Shown: positions 42,072-53,506, numbered from the stretch's first letter. The stretch: DNA of 64,000 nt from Chara braunii (GCA_003427395.1 BFEA01000559.1:311594-375593), one strand, 5' to 3'. Translations and numbers: made by a program. The notes: a model not told the origin generated them from the letters alone.

Positions 42072-42833
42072 AACCTTCTCAATAGAAGAAGGATAGGATG
42101 AGGAACACTCGCTTGCTTAACAAGCACCATCATCACATCGTGACCCAATTTCTTCTTTGAGACCATAGATTTGAAGGTTGCATAACTCGTACGACAAAAA
42201 AACAAGGTCGAGTCGAGTCTGAACTTATGGTACAATTTGATTATTCTCATTTTGGATTTTTCATCCTTTATTTGGACAGCCTTTTTCTTATCATTGTTCC
42301 CTTGACAGACCCATCTTTTCCCAAGGCATCCCTAGCGCAATACTGAGGTGCTTCAGAAAGAGCGTGACCTCTTCTTCTTCCACTGATTGGTGCCACACCC
42401 TTTGTTGGCCTGTCTGACAGCAACGTCACCCTTTCCAGACTCGCTGCCGCCATAATCTTCTCAATAGAAGACGGATAGGATGAGGAACACTCGCTGGCTT
42501 AACAAGCACCATCATCACATCTTGATCCAATTTCTTCTTTGAGACCATAGATTTGAAGGTTGGATAACTCATACGACAAAAAGACAAGGTTGAGTCAGAT
42601 CAAAACTTATGATACAATTTGGTTATTCGCATCTTGGATTTTTCATCCTTTATTTTGACAACCTTTTTCCTATCGTTGTTCCCTTGACAGACCCATCTTT
42701 TCCCAAGGCATCCCTCGCGCAATACTTAGGCTATCGGAAACGAGCGTGGCCTCTTCTTCTTCCACTGATTGGTGCCACACCCTTTGTTGGCCTGCCTGAC
42801 AGCAACGTCACCCTTTCCAGACTCGCCGCCGCC
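42072..42833. repeat. 381-bp tandem duplication between gag and RT of element D
   Basis: 42072-42452 and 42453-42833 are close copies. Each starts (plus strand) AACCTTCTCAATAGAAGA or AATCTTCTCAATAGAAGA and ends in CTCGC(T/C)GCCGCCAT. On the sense strand it encodes a Gly/Arg/Lys-rich stretch. Confidence 0.88.
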
Positions 42834-43823
42834 ATTACCTCCTCCCTTGGGCTCGTCGAGGGGTAACTTTTCCACGGTGTCATCATAAAAAAAAACAAGC
42901 ATATGGTCTTGACACTTTTGCCACCACAAAACCTTTTTGCCGTACCCACCTATCGGACCTCTTGGCTTTCTGGCTCTACCGGTGCAGTCCCACAGGAGGT
43001 CTGGATCTCGGCGATCCAGAGCAATAGATGCTCGCCCGTCTTTCCATTCAAAGTAAAGGTAATTTCATTTTGACCTTTTCTTTTCTTTTCGGCTTTTCCA
43101 CTTCTTTGGCCGGTTCTTTCTTGTCCGGCTCTTCTTTCTTTTCCGCCGGTTTCTCAGGTTCCGTCTTGGAACCTTCAGGTTTCTCTGGCGTCACTCTCTT
43201 CATTCCATCCTTCGTTAACTTCTTTTGGGGTTCTTTCTTTTCTTCCCCCTTAGCCTCCTCTTCAATCCCCACCTTGTACTTTCCTTTTACGTGTCTAGTC
43301 ATTGTCGCAATTGTGTCGGTGTTGCTGTCAATTTTCATTTCTAGGTGGGCTAGGTAGGCCATCATCGCCTGCATAATGGATGCAAAGTCTGATTCTGCTC
43401 CAAAATGAAACTTCTGTTTGATTTCCTCAATTTTTCTTTCTTGCTGTTCCTTTTTCATTTTCTGGCTCCGGTATTCTTCTATCTTTTTCTTTTCTTTCTT
43501 CAGTGTTTCTTCCGACTGTCCAATTCTTTCCTCCATAATCTCTTCAGGCAGTTCTAGTTCTACTTTCGGCTCGCTTGCGTCTCCTTGTTTCTCTTCTTGT
43601 GGGCTATCCACATCTGTTGATCATAGACAAACTTATCAAGAACCTCATGTCCTTTACCAATCATTTTCTGGACACGAACGCAGGTTTCCATCATCTGGGA
43701 AGCAGTGTCAGCCTGCTCTAGTTCGCGTTCTGCTGCTCGCAGATCGAACTGGCTGCTCACGTGCTTCTCAGCATCTTCCCCTGCGTCATGGATCTCTGTG
43801 ATAAACTGATGTAGATTTAGCAT
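42834..43823 (-). pseudogene. Gag of element D, coiled-coil and Lys/Glu-rich
   Basis: Minus strand, starting at about 43823 (MLNLHQFITEIHDAGEDAEK). A helical N-terminus (RAAERELEQADTASQMMETC) is followed, after a frame change near 43590, by a coiled coil (EETLKKEKKKIEEYRSQKMK), then MQAMMAYLAHLEMKIDSNTD, and a long Lys/Glu/Pro tail to about 43048. It does not resemble gag of A, B or E. Its place after the leader and before RT is why I call it gag. Confidence 0.65.
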
Positions 43824-44987
43824 TTTGTCTTCTATTCACAATTGGGCCACGTGCTCTGATTTCAGCACCGTCGTCATCAGCGAAGAATATTAGAGAGACA
43901 GTGAAGAGAAAGAGAGGAATAAAGCGAGTCAGGATGGAGAGGCGGACAAAATTCCAGAGGTAAGACATTCACAAACTGTATTCGCCGCACAATAAAATAA
44001 TTACAGGACAATAACAAATTCCACGGTCACACCCGGTTTCAATCTACAACAGCAAGAATAAATAAACAACAATTATAAAGGAACAAATTTCAAAAATTCT
44101 CCTATTTCTAACTTCTGCTGTCTGTCCTATGTGTGATGACGTCCTAACGAGAGTGCACAGGTACCGAAGCCATGGCCAGTGTGATCAAGACACAACAACA
44201 CAGGTGAGTATCAACACAATGAACAGCAATCAATTGTCAGCATCCTTTCCTCTACGGCGTTACCATTTGCAGAGCCAATGCAGTCAGACACAAGGGCCGA
44301 CATGTGGCACTACAGCAATCGTGCAGCTGTACCGCCTGCCAGTAGATAAGTGCAAGTATTAACACCTAACCCACGACAGCGTGCAAAGCATGCCACGTGC
44401 CACCCCTGGAATGCTAACTCAGCACATGTGCCACCTCAGCGTCAAGAGCCAGCACGGCCTTCAGGAGGGATGCCACATCAGCAATGCCTGGACTGCCAAC
44501 TCATCCACCACTGGTATGCCATGTCAGATTGAAGTAATGCTGCTGAAGTGTGGAGTGCTGCTGAAGTGTGGAGCGCCAGTCAGCAGGTAGTTGCGACATA
44601 TGTACGTGCCACACCAGACAATGTCCTGCCAATTTGCCACGTCAGCACCCTTGTGCCATGCCATGTAGGCAGTGCGCCACGTCAGCAGTCCCAATATCCA
44701 CACTCAATTGCTCTTTCTCGTCTACCAGCGCCATGTCATCCTACTGCCTATGATACTCTCGCCGGTATCTCAATGCCACATCAGCAACGTAAGCAATGTC
44801 GCCCTCTTCGTCTTCAAAGTGTCCACGTCATCATCTTCAAGGGGGCTGCACACATGTGTGGTATGTCTAGACTCGCGATGGTAATCTCACGTGTTTAGAA
44901 ATGCGTTCCGTCCTGTACATGTGCGGCACCTCCCACTTACCTGGGCCCCACGCGGCACCTGACAGCAGATTGCGACGAAGAAGGTAT
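43824..44987 (-). other. Leader of element D with repeated GCCACRTCAGC motif
   Basis: Non-coding. At least seven copies or variants of GCCAC(A/G)TCAGC lie between 44428 and 44835, most clearly at 44471, 44634, 44673 and 44772. On the sense strand the motif is GCTGACGTGGC, a shape bound by plant bZIP factors. A splice-donor-like CAGGTGAGT is at 44201-44209 on the plus strand. Confidence 0.6.
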
Positions 44988-45000
44988 GCTCCAACACCAA
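44988..45000 (-). other. Degenerate primer binding site of element D
   Basis: The minus strand reads TTGGTGTTGGAGC two bases from the LTR end, several substitutions from TTGGTATCAGAGC. Confidence 0.6.
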
Positions 45001-45002
45001 AT

Positions 45003-46061
45003 TGTAATGAACTAAGTCTGTAAGATACTCGCCAGATGTCAAATATACAAGATAACTCAGACTGAACAATGCCTCCAATAATCATGAACGTGATTTCTGG
45101 TACAATGTCTCGTTACCAGTAGACGAAGAGAGTGGAGGAAGAATAGACAGATTAGAGGGTGGAAGAGATAACGACCAGCAATGACCACCAAGAGAATAGC
45201 CCAACATTTCCCACTCCTACTGACTTCCCCTCACCTTCACGTCAACAAACAGTAGGCAGTAACGAGTCTCACAGGTTTTGATCACATTGAAGTGCCACGT
45301 GGCACAGTTCTCTCGTGAGGATGTTGGAGACAATCAATAGCGCACAGTATGGACATTAACTTTCAGGTAAGTATCGCGATCCTCAATCATCCACAGATCC
45401 TGATCTCCCTCTTCGTCGCATCCAGTCACCCAATGCAGACAGCGTGGCCACATCAGTGATGAAGACAGGTGGTATGCGCCACATCAGCAGAGGCTGGCGC
45501 TCAGCAGAGAAGGCGCTAGCATGCTGCCTCAGTCTGGCGTTGTCGTCCCCAGTGCCAGCGCACAGCCAGCATCCAGCTAGCGTCAAGTCAGCATAGCAAC
45601 ACCGAATGTTGACTCCTGGACGCAGGGTCTTATGTAGCGATAGGCCGAGTTGACCTGCCTCAGGTCTCCCACAGGGTCTTATGTAGCGATAGACCGAGTT
45701 GACCTGCCTCAGGTCTCCCACAGGGTCTTATGTAGCAATAGACCGAGTTGACCTGCCTCTTATGTAGCGATAGACCGAGTTGACCTGCCTCAGGTCTCCC
45801 ACAAGGTCACCCACGGCGGCCCAGATTCACTCACAGCGGAGGGCCCGGATCGCTTAGTGTTTCAGACTTGTCTGAAGGGCAGCCTGGGTTGGGTCCACGT
45901 CGACTTTGGCTGTTGAGCCTCAGACAGTTGCCTGAAGTCAACTGTCGGCGCTCAGGCCCTGGCACCACTTCTGGGGTCTCTTGCCCCTTTGGCCTGAGGC
46001 CGGGTTGTGGCCTGGCCAGGCCCTTAGTCATTCCACGAGGCATATTAAGCGGGTTACTGCA
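45003..46061 (-). repeat. 5' LTR of element D
   Basis: Matches 36561-37541, but a 50-base unit (GGGTCTTATGTAGCGATAGA and following) is present about four times at 45625-45805, against once in the 3' LTR. Confidence 0.88.
45625..45805. repeat. 50-bp unit amplified in one LTR of element D
   Basis: Units start near 45625, 45672 and 45722, with a shortened one near 45760. Each has TTATGTAGCRATAGACCGAG and GTTGACCTGCCTC. The third unit is fused to the fourth after loss of about 20 bases. Confidence 0.88.
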
Positions 46062-46353
46062 CGTCATTTGTTCTTTCTAAACTGAGGTTCTCACCATGAC
46101 TTTCGATGAACTTGTCAAAAAACAATCTCGCCAAGTTTTCCCGTCCTTCCACTTTGTCCAGAACAAACGGAGACACGTCATTGTGCACTCAGATTCCCCT
46201 TGCTAAGTTCCTATTGGACACCCACAAACTTGCCTTCGCAGGAAGCGCATATGATGGAAGCGAAAGGCAGGTTACTTGATTTTCCCGCTTGATGCCCACG
46301 GGCTTCCTGATCAGTCTTTCGAGCACAACGAAGTGGCTTCCTCTCAGATCGGT
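46062..46353 (-). pseudogene. Unidentified host coding frame between elements D and E
   Basis: Read leftward from 46353, one frame stays open for 97 codons apart from a single TGA (near 46190): GSHFVVLERLIRKPVGIKRE, NQVTCLSLPSYALPAK, then after the stop VHNDVSPFVLDKVEGRENLA, RLFFDKFIESHGENLSL. It continues past element D at 36483-36560. Element E begins exactly at its upstream end. I do not recognise the family. It has no gag or pol motif, so a host gene remnant is likelier than another element. Confidence 0.5.
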
Positions 46354-47346
46354 TGACACAACATTTGCAGATACTGATATTTGATCCCTAGACCTATGCC
46401 TGAACCCTGTACATTTCCCTTGTGTGCTGAGTGAGCTTCAATCCCTAGACCTATGGCTGTGCCCTGTACATCTACCTGGTGACTATGTGAGATTCGAACC
46501 CTCGACCTGTCCTGTGTCATAGGTTAGGCCGTAGGTAGGGAAGTTGGACTTGATCCCTAGGTCTGTAGGAAGGTTTGTTCTAGAAATCTCTACTTGAGTC
46601 TACTAAGGGCCTAGAGGCAGCCTGTAGGTCTGTAGGCTCTAGAAGGCTGTAGGTCCTTGTAGGCCGGTCCAGTCAGCAAGTATCAGGGAAGGGCTGCACG
46701 TGGGGGATGGTTCTGGTCACGAGGTATGCGGAAGGTTTCGGAACACGCATCCTGGGGCCCAGCAGCCATGCGTTTTGGGCCATTTAGGCCCACGCGGTTT
46801 GGAAACTTCCAGACGCGGGGCCCATGCGTTTAGAGGCCCAGGCCCACACATTTTGAGGCAGGGCCCGGCCACCTCTGAAGAAGTGTAAATAAAGAGGCAG
46901 CGTCCAACCATTCATTCATTCGCCCGTGAGCGATGCGGAAGCGCTGCCTTGTTGACTTGTGCTTGGAGGTCTGAAGTTGATCGGAGCTGAAGTGGGCAGT
47001 GAGGAAGACGACGACCATAGTTGGCCAGGAGGAAGACGATGGCGGCCATAGCTAGGAGAAAGACGACAGCGGCCATAGCCACCTAGCTGTTGTCACACAT
47101 AGAGTGTACAGAGGGTGTGTGTCTGTGTAGCGTGGACATTCAGGGTAGATCCTCATACATGCGGCGTGAGGGAGAGAGAGGCTGGTGGTAGAGATAGTGT
47201 TCGGGGGCCATAGCAGAAAGTTGTACAGCTGACTTGAACAGAGTTTAAGTGCAAGTTCATTGTTGATTATGAGTTGGAGAGCTTGGTTTTGCCATCAGTC
47301 CCTTGTATGCATGTTGTAAGCAAGTTTGGAGTGCAGTCTGATTTCA
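46354..47346 (+). repeat. 5' LTR of element E
   Basis: From TGACACAACATTTGCAG to CTGATTTCA, placed by the primer site that follows and by analogy with the B LTR. U3 has two copies of AATCCCTAGACCTATG-like sequence about 57 bases apart (near 46384 and 46440). A TATA-like TGTAAATAAA is near 46884, followed by the AGAGGCAGCG phrase also found in B. The left boundary is less certain without a partner LTR. Confidence 0.72.
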
Positions 47347-47347
47347 C

Positions 47348-47359
47348 TGGTATCAGAGA
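47348..47359 (+). other. Primer binding site of element E
   Basis: TGGTATCAGAGA matches 11 of 12 bases of the initiator-Met complement. Confidence 0.85.
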
Positions 47360-47456
47360 AGGTACCCGTTGTCCACGTTGGAGCTCAAGCAAGCGAGGAA
47401 GGAGAAAGAGAGCTCAAGCAAGCGAGGAAGGAGAAATCCACCATAGTCGAGGAGCG

Positions 47457-47515
<59 letters not shown>

Positions 47516-48283
47516 GGAGGCCATAGTGGACGGCAGCCATAGCCGCCAAGCTTGGAGAAAAAGATGACCAACGACAAAAGAGGAAGAAGTGACCCAAAGA
47601 GAAAGGAGGAGGAAGAAGAAGAAGAGGGCAATGAAGGAGAAGGTTGGCCACCCTAGCTCGGAGGTTGGAGGGTTGACCCGAGGATTTGGCCAACGTTGAC
47701 CAGAGGTTGACCAAGACCTTCAAGCTGGAGCAAAAGGCGAGCGGTATTCTCTTTCCAAGCCTTGGCCTAACCCGTACCCTGTGGATGTGCACCCTCACCT
47801 TGGTACTTGCGGACGTCAGGTCTGTCCGAGTCAGTCATATCTCCCTGGCACCTCTGTCCAGGTCGACAGGACTTTGTGGATGTGGTCGTAGAGCTGCGAG
47901 CCCAAACCCACAGAGGACTTGGTAAGGCTAAAGGCCGCGTTTGACGACCGACACGTCCCGGGGACAAGACCTCCAAGGACCGGTACGAACCCGCGGGCTG
48001 CTCATTGTGGCATGGTAGGCCCAAACTTCGAGTTGTGGGCTGTGCGTCCAACTATCAAAGTCTTGAGAGGACTCGACTGATTGCGCCGTCATGTCTGCGA
48101 CGGTAAAGAATTCTTGAGGAGTTTGGGGGATCTCCTTAAAAGGCCTCCTAATTAGCCTGAGAGTCCTGTAGTGACAGCCTAGAACATACGCGAGTAGTGG
48201 ATAGGAAGTCCTTTAGACGTGAGTCCAAACTGGTAGGTATACGTGTTGAGGAGCGGAATCTTTTTTGATTGCGCACTTTCACT
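47360..48283 (+). other. Leader of element E
   Basis: Non-coding: (GA)n at 47459-47516, copies of GCCATAG near 47451, 47520 and 47536, and text shared with the B leader (CTGCGACGGTAAAGAATTCTT-type; compare 7768-7800). Confidence 0.65.
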
Positions 48284-50160
48284 ATGGTGACCACCAGGTC
48301 CGGAATTAGTACCACCTCTATAGTAGGGAGCAGGAACAGAAAGCTGCCCCCCTTCTGATGTAGAAGGAGAAGATGGAGAAGAGGGAATTGATCAAGTAGA
48401 CGAAGATGGTAGCCCTGCGAGAGGAATGGGAGGCGAAAAAGAAGCAAATGGAGGAAGAGATAGAGATATGGACAAAGGAGCAGGAGGAGAAGATGGCAAC
48501 GGTAGAAGCAAAGGCAAAAGTCAAAGCAGATCAGCAGCTGAGTCGGTGATACCCCCAGAGGAGAGAGAAGCGGCTAGAAGAGAGTTGGAGGCAGGAAGAG
48601 ACTTTTTGCGGAGAAGAGCGAAGGAGGAACAACAATTGGCTCGGAAGGTGGTGTTTATCCCAAGAGAGAGTTAAGACATTTGGAAGTGGCAGAGCGAACA
48701 AAAAAAGATTTAAAACTGACAGAGACGAGGATTGGGAAGATTCGGGAAGAAACCGAGTTAGCAGCTAAATTAGACACCCGGACACGAAGTGTAGAAGCCT
48801 TACTGACCGCGCTGAGTTAGTGATACCCCAGAGGAGAGAGAAGTGGCTAGAAGAGAGTTGGAGGCAGAAAGGGACTCTTTGTGGAGAAGAGCGAAGGAGG
48901 AGGAACAACAGTTGGCATGGAGGTGGCGTTTATCCCAAGAGAGAGTTAGATGTCTGGAAGCGGCAGAGCGAATAGAAAGAGAATCTTCGTAATCATGATA
49001 TTAAGCTAGAAGCAATGCGCAGGATTCAAAGACGTTCCACACAATATGATGAAGTACATGGTGGACCAAGTCCACCTCGCGATTAGGAAGACTAAAAATT
49101 TTTGCACGGGCGCCATTGAGGGCGACAAGTTAGTGGCTTCCAAGGAAGAGGAGACTGCCCCACGCGGCGAGAAGGTCGAGGTTCGTTTCCCTGAGCCCTT
49201 CAGTGGAAAGAAGGGAGAGGACTTTGACAATTGGGAGGCCAACATAAAGTCCTATCTGTACTTACAGGGCGTCGTGCCAGAAGATCATGTTTTGGTGGCC
49301 TTCCAGGCGTTACGAGATGAAGCGACCAGCTTTGTGAGGGAGCTAGCACAGGCCGCAAATTGTGACAATGATATGGTCACGAAGTCACGAGTCACCCCCC
49401 TCTCCAAGCTATGTAAGTCCCTTAGGAGGCGATTTTCAGATGTCACGTGGGGACTTGAAGCCTTCGACAGACTACAGATGATCCACACACGGCAGTGGAA
49501 GAGTGTGCATGCCCTTAAGCCTGCCATGGATGAGTTGCTTGTTGTGCCCGGATATGGAGTCATTGGCACACAGTTAGTCCAACTCTTCGACCGCACATTT
49601 CTTGAGTATGTGCAAGGGCATTTCTTCACCCAAAAGCAACAGCCAAACATCATGTATGATGTACTTAGTAGAGAGGCTGTTTCATTCGCTGCACAAGCGT
49701 CGCCAAGTATCGTGTTTTGGCACAAGGATTTCAGAAAAGGAAAAATGCGGAAGGGACGCACCATCTCTGCCCATGTCAAGTCCAAGGATAGCTGATTCTA
49801 ACGATGGAAGAAAGTGGTGCTGAGGAGATTACCTACTCGGATATTGAGTGGGGCTAGAGGAGGAAGAGAGTAGTGCAGATAAGGGAGGCAGCAAGGAGGA
49901 CGACGACCGACTGAAATGCCCGGGCCCCTGTTGGTCGAGGACAAGGCGGATAGGGGGTTGGCAGCAATAGGGACAGTCAATCGGGAGGAAGGGGTCAAGG
50001 TCCCCCGCCTAACGGCCCTCGCCAGAGTTGGTCACCTCCCATACAAGGATGGTGGCACCTAAGTCGGCCCGAGGGATGACCTTGGGTGGACTTGGGTCGT
50101 ATTGCTAGGTCTCAGTGTGTGTTCTGCGGGTATCCCGACCACATCATTAAATTTTGTCCC
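48284..50160 (+). pseudogene. Gag of element E with zinc knuckle, broken
   Basis: ATG at 48284 (MVTTRSGISTTSI) parallels the B start. The coiled-coil part is frame-shifted and holds a duplication of about 275 bases (copies start near 48546 and 48820). The capsid-like part is open at 49046-49792: VEVRFPEPFSGKKGEDFDNW, CKSLRRRFSDVTWG and QLVQLFDRTFLEYVQGHFF. The zinc knuckle CVFCGYPDHIIKFC is at 50116-50157. Confidence 0.8.
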
Positions 50161-50459
50161 GAGTATAGAAATTCTGTTGTTTCTAGGAAAGTGAAAGACA
50201 GTTGCCGGTAGGGGTTGCAACTGCCCCTCCCTTAGGAGTACGTGGGTCTCTGCGCGCGCACAAAGTAGAGTCTCCCAGTCCACATATCTCCATGGCAGTG
50301 GTTGCTGGCCAGTGTTAAGTAAGTTGTCCAGAGATTGCTTGCATCAGGGTCTCTCTAGTCTCTTCCCTTACAAGCGTAGCTGAAGAGTTCAAGGAGAGAA
50401 GGCAAGACTGGGCAAAGATGAAGAAAGATGGGAAAGGACAAGTCATCGTTGTAGAAGTA

Positions 50460-51308
50460 GAAATCTTCAAAGCTAGAGTACGAGCTGTTATATATAGTGG
50501 GGCCACGAGGAGCTATGTTAGTCGTAAAGCATTGAAAAAGTCCAACGATTGCAAGAACATGTAGCCAATATCCTGGCAGACAAAAGTAGGATGCGAGTCA
50601 AGGAGTACGTCGGGGAAGTTTAGGCATACTTCCACCTGGAGAAAGAGGTGAAGGTGAAATAGGTCCTTCATTCCTTTACTCTTCTGGTAAAGGAGAATCT
50701 CCAACTCTATAAAGTTTTAGGGACAAATTGGGGAGAGGCAGCAGGGGCCACATTGCACCTTAGAGAGCACGAGTGCAGGCTCCCTAGTCCGCGAGGCGAA
50801 GTCAAGCAAGCCCGCCTATACCATGAGTCCGAGGTATAAAAGCCCCTCGGACTTTGCTGTCTCAACGCTTCTGCCTCCGCTAGACTTGGCAGTAGCCTGT
50901 GCTAGGTGTTCGTAGCCTATGTTAGGCCGATTTTAGGTGTTCGTGGCCTATAATTCATCCTACTATTGCCAGTTGTTGGAAGAGTACAAAGATTTGTTTG
51001 AAGCAACTTTGGGTGTAGTGTCGAGACCGATCCGACACCGCATTGAGATAGAAATTGGCAGTAGGACGCCCCAAGGAGTCCACATGATGTCTCCCAAAGA
51101 ACTAGAGAAGCTTCGCAGGCAGTTCGATGAGCTTCTGGAGAAAGGATGGATAAGGGCTAGTTCATCACCTTTTAGCGCACTTGTTCTATTCGTCCCAAAG
51201 AAAGAGGGGGAGTTGCGTATGTGTATAGACTACAGAGGATTGAACGCCATCATGATTAAGAATGCAGAGCCGCTGCCCCATATAGATGACTTGTTAGATC
51301 GAGTGTAG
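50460..51308 (+). pseudogene. Protease and RT N-terminal half, element E
   Basis: The protease site reads AVIYSGATRSYVSRKALKK: the catalytic Asp (DSGAT) is Tyr, at 50493-50495. RT is open at 50937-51308: [59 protein letters not shown], ending in a stop at LLDRV. Confidence 0.85.
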
Positions 51309-52200
51309 AGGTGAACGTACTTCTCGAATATAGACTTGAAAGTCAGGGTAGCATCAAATAGAGGCTCATCTTGACGAGCAGTACAAAACGGCGTTCTAGA
51401 CAAGATATGGGCATTACGTGTTAATAGTGATACGGTGATACCGTTTGGACTAACGCACGGGCCACCTTTCAGCGCTGCATGAACGACTTGTTTAGGGCGT
51501 GGCTAGATAGGTTCGTCGTAGTATATTTAGTCGACATCTTAGTGTTCAATAAGACGCTCGAGGAGCATAAGGGCCATCTGAGGCATTAAGGTCAACACAA
51601 AGAAGTGTGAGTGGGCCAAGATCGAGATCGTTTACTTGGGCATGTATTAGGTGGAGACAATATTTGACCAGAGGACAACAAGATTGCATCGATTAGAGAT
51701 TGGCTAACTCCTCGAACTCTGACCGAGTTATGATCATTTTTAGGATTGGCTAACTACTACGGGAACTTCTGCACGATCGTTGCTCCCCTTCGTAGACTAC
51801 TGAAAAAAGAAGCAATTTGAAAGTGGGATTAGGATTGCACGTCGGCGTTCAAGAAATCGAAGAAGGCCTTGATAGAGTACCCTGTCCTCAATGTTGCTGA
51901 TCCGTCATTGCAATTTGTCGTCATTACAGATGCGAGGCAGTATGGCATAGGCGCTGTTTTGCAGCAAAATTACGACAATGGTTACAAACCGGTAGAGTTA
52001 ATGTCAGCCTGTCTGCCCTCAGAGAAAGTTTCAGGATCGACATACGAGAGAGAACTCTCTCTCAGGCAGGTCGTAGACCATTGGAAGTACTACGTGCTTG
52101 GGAGGCACTTCAAGGTGTATTCAGATCATGAGACACTTAGATGGTTAAATACCCAAGCCAAGATGACAGTTGACCAGATGGGCTGCTAAAATAGACCAAT
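51309..52200 (+). pseudogene. RT C-terminal half and RNase H, element E
   Basis: RT remnants with many stops. The catalytic motif is YLVDILVF (near 51520-51545), so one catalytic Asp is lost. RNase H (51869-52189) has ITDARQYGIGAVLQQNYDNG and STYEREL, then RHFKVYSDHETLRWLNTQAK, and stops early. Confidence 0.82.
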
Positions 52201-53506
52201 TTGACTTCAAGTTTAAGCCCGTTAAAGGGAAGTATAACGTGTTAGTCAATGCCCCTAGAGCTGATTACTCGGCGCGATAGTGCATTATCTAGACATAGGG
52301 GGCAATCTGCAGCACAAGTTTAAAGTTGCATATGCACAAGACCTGATTCGTAGCGAGTTGTTGAAGAAAGTAAGGGAAGCCCCTGATAGTGAGCCACGCT
52401 ATCGAACCACGAAGGGGCTATTGTTTGAGAAGACCAATGTCGTTGACGGATTGTTCGTCCTCAACAGTGAAGAGATCCGTAGTTTGATCTCAGGGGAATG
52501 CCACGATATGGAGGGGCGCTTCGGACGACAAAAAAGTTTAGCTGACTTGATGATGTCTTGCACGTGGAACGCATGAAAGTGGATTGCATAGAATATGTGC
52601 GCAACTGCAAAGTTTGCCTGCACAATAAGACGGTGACTAGAGCATTATTAGGTCTTCTCAGACCCCGGCCTATTTCATCAAGAATTGGAGAGTCAGTTTC
52701 CATCGACTTTATGGATACTGGGGTCAAATGTAGGTATTGCAAAAGTCCAGTTATGGTCAGTACGCAATTTTCGTACCTTGGCCTTTAGAGGCACGTACCG
52801 ATTTAGTTATAGGTAAACGAGCACGGTCTAGTATTGTCCATAGTTTGTAATAGAGACGCACGGTTCACCAGCCAGAATTGGCAGGATCTTATGAAAGTCT
52901 ATGGGTCTAAGTTGTTGATGTCAGCATTACGACCACCGAAGACGAACGACCAGACATAACAAATGAATAAGATTTTGCAAAAGCTACTCAGAATGTAGAT
53001 TAGACCGGATCAGGTGAACAAGTATGAGATGCTTCCCAAGGTAGCAAGTGCCTATGACAACAATGTTCATCTAGCTACTCGTAGGACCCCTAATGAGCTG
53101 CGTTAGTCCTTTAGACCAAGGAGACCATTTGAAGGATTGAACCGGGATCAGATACGAAGATTATTGCCCGACACCCAGGAGTTTGCATTGAAGCATGAGC
53201 AAGAAGTTGCTAAGGGGATTAAAAACCTAAGGAAGGCCCAACATCGTATGATTGAGCAAGCTAATATGCACCGCCGACCTTAACAGTTTCAGGTAGGCGA
53301 CTTAGTTTGGGTCAAGTCTAAAGAGTTTGCACCCGAGGAGAACATCTCACAAAAGCTCTTACCTGCGTATAGAGGACCATGGCCTGTCCTAGAAGTCACT
53401 GTAGAGGAGAGGACATACCATCATACACTATAGAGATACCATCATACACTATAGACATACCAGCACATCAACACACGTGCCCAGTCTTCCATGCGTCAAC
53501 GGTACT
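52201..53506 (+). pseudogene. Integrase of element E, decayed and truncated
   Basis: LISGECHDMEGRFGRQK (the second His of HH is Arg), NCKVCLHNK (CC kept), SVSIDFMDTGVK (first Asp), a run of stops, the tail with NMHRRP and VGDLVWVKSKEFAPEENISQ, then a small local duplication (ACCATCATACACTATAGA, 53415-53460). Sequence resembling pol ends near 53506. Confidence 0.8.

Larger units (their letters stand above)
36561..46061 (-). mobile_element. Ty3/gypsy element D, with further insertions inside
   Basis: Minus-strand element with LTRs (5' at 45003-46061, 3' at 36561-37541) running TGTAATGAAC...CTGCA when read on the plus strand. CGTC flanks both ends (36557-36560 and 46062-46065). Order from the right: degenerate primer site, long leader, Lys/Glu-rich gag, RT, RNase H, integrase and chromodomain-like module. 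Pol resembles that of A and B; gag does not. It is broken by a 1042-bp TIR insertion, an AT-rich segment, a 165-bp in-frame insertion and tandem duplications. Confidence 0.88.
46354..53506 (+). mobile_element. Ty3/gypsy element E, old and truncated
   Basis: Plus-strand element of the same broad family as B: LTR (46354-47346), primer site, GA-rich leader, gag, zinc knuckle, protease, RT, RNase H and integrase. Similarity to pol stops in the integrase tail at about 53506, before the chromodomain-like module, and no second LTR is found downstream, so the 3' end is lost. Many stops and frameshifts and lost active-site residues make it the oldest of the large elements. Confidence 0.85.

Noticed and set aside
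41999-42250. Protease of element D
   Set aside because: The frame is in the right place but shows no DSG or DTG motif, so no protease is claimed.
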